From: Lachnospiraceae bacterium
GTDB lineage: Bacteria > Bacillota_A > Clostridia > Lachnospirales > Lachnospiraceae
Length of the DNA: 14,202 bases
Assembly: GCA_017464645.1 (NCBI GenBank)
Contig: JAFTZF010000040.1
Span: forward strand, 1 to 14,202
Reading direction: 5' to 3'
In this document: positions 13,822-14,202 of the stretch, in pieces
Numbering within the stretch: the first letter of the stretch is position 1
Layout of the letters: each line of letters starts with the position of its first letter
Made by a program: the position numbers and the translations under genes
Notes under the pieces: model-generated
Database searches by the model: none
What the model saw: the letters and a program-made list of their open reading frames with translations, nothing else
Told to the model about the DNA's origin: nothing

Positions 13822-14202
13822 ATGGAATTATTACAGTTGACAGCAGAAGTGTTTATTGATACTGGAAAAGATTTCCGCCCGGAGGATTCCCTTCAGGCGG
13901 AATATTCCTGTGGGCAGGGAGATGTGGTAAAGCTGGATTTTGACCTGACCTGCTTTGAGAATACCGTGGGTTTTCGCTTTGACCCGCTGCTGGAGGACAG
14001 CAGTATGGTAAAGCTTCTTGGCATTACCCTGACCTATGACAATGAGGAGAGCAAAGAGATTCCCATTTCCCGGATCAAGACCAACAGCGATGTAGACTTA
14101 GAGCCTATCTATGTGTATCTGCATCATGACCCCAAGTTCTTTGTGGATGAGGCCCTGTGTACCCATCTGACCAAGGCCAGCGTGGAGTTTCAGGTGCTGG
14201 AA
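13822..14202 (+). CDS. Unrecognised protein, N-terminal part (3' partial), in the rml operon
   Basis: An ATG directly abuts the rmlC stop, and the frame stays open for 127 codons to the window end. AAGGAG at 13804-13809, inside rmlC, lies 12 nt upstream. The visible part has no signal peptide or membrane helix. It reads like a beta-rich domain: LDFDLTCFENTVGFRFDPL, KLLGITLTYDNEE, then DPKFFVDEALC. The phrase G-F-R-F-D-P resembles accessory beta-sandwich domains seen next to glycosyltransferases and polysaccharide methyltransferases, so this may be the front of a large surface-glycan transferase. That is inference; it does not look like RmlD, which would begin with a nucleotide-binding glycine-rich motif. 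Confidence 0.65.
   Translation, partial: MELLQLTAEVFIDTGKDFRPEDSLQAEYSCGQGDVVKLDFDLTCFENTVGFRFDPLLEDSSMVKLLGITLTYDNEESKEIPISRIKTNSDVDLEPIYVYLHHDPKFFVDEALCTHLTKASVEFQVLE

Overview
The window looks like an accessory, cell-surface part of a Bacillota chromosome, most likely a Clostridia/Lachnospiraceae-type gut bacterium. This is an inference from style: moderate GC, strong AGGAGG-type ribosome binding sites, sigma-A promoters with 17-nt spacers and extended -10 elements, a teichoic-acid-type glycerophosphotransferase family protein, and Gram-positive polyprenyl-phosphate sugar transferases. I see no rRNA, tRNA, CRISPR array, insertion sequence or replication origin.

Left edge (1-1260): the C-terminal end of an Rhs/YD-repeat protein enters from outside the window. 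At about nt 330 its GC-rich repeat core changes abruptly into an AT-rich, hydrophobic tail. A small membrane protein gene follows one base after its stop. This is the layout of a polymorphic toxin and its immunity gene. Downstream are possible scraps of another decayed reading frame and a strong bidirectional terminator.

Middle (1261-8475): a leftward CDP-glycerol glycerophosphotransferase-family gene and a rightward acyltransferase-3 gene diverge from back-to-back promoters bracketed by a perfect 11-bp inverted repeat. Next is a rightward operon: a DegT/FdtB-like sugar aminotransferase, an FdtA/QdtA-like sugar-nucleotide ketoisomerase and a membrane-anchored GT2 of the GtrB/CsbB type. It runs head-on into a leftward GT-C membrane protein gene. 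The two coding regions overlap by 78 bp, and the operon's terminator lies inside the opposing gene.

Right (8476-14202): a soluble DPM1-like GT2 is followed by an ArnT/PMT-like GT-C enzyme with an unusual C-terminal extension. After a new promoter come rmlB, rmlA, rmlC and the start of an unrecognised gene.

Working model: RmlA and RmlB make dTDP-4-keto-6-deoxyglucose. RmlC takes part of it toward rhamnose; rmlD is not seen in the window. The FdtA-like and FdtB-like enzymes could take the rest to a dTDP-3-amino-3,6-dideoxyhexose of the Fuc3N/Qui3N type. The two GT2 enzymes would load sugars onto polyprenyl phosphate and the two GT-C proteins would transfer them outside the membrane to a wall polymer, teichoic acid or glycoprotein. 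The acyltransferase and glycerophosphotransferase would add further decoration. Exact sugars and acceptors cannot be read from sequence.
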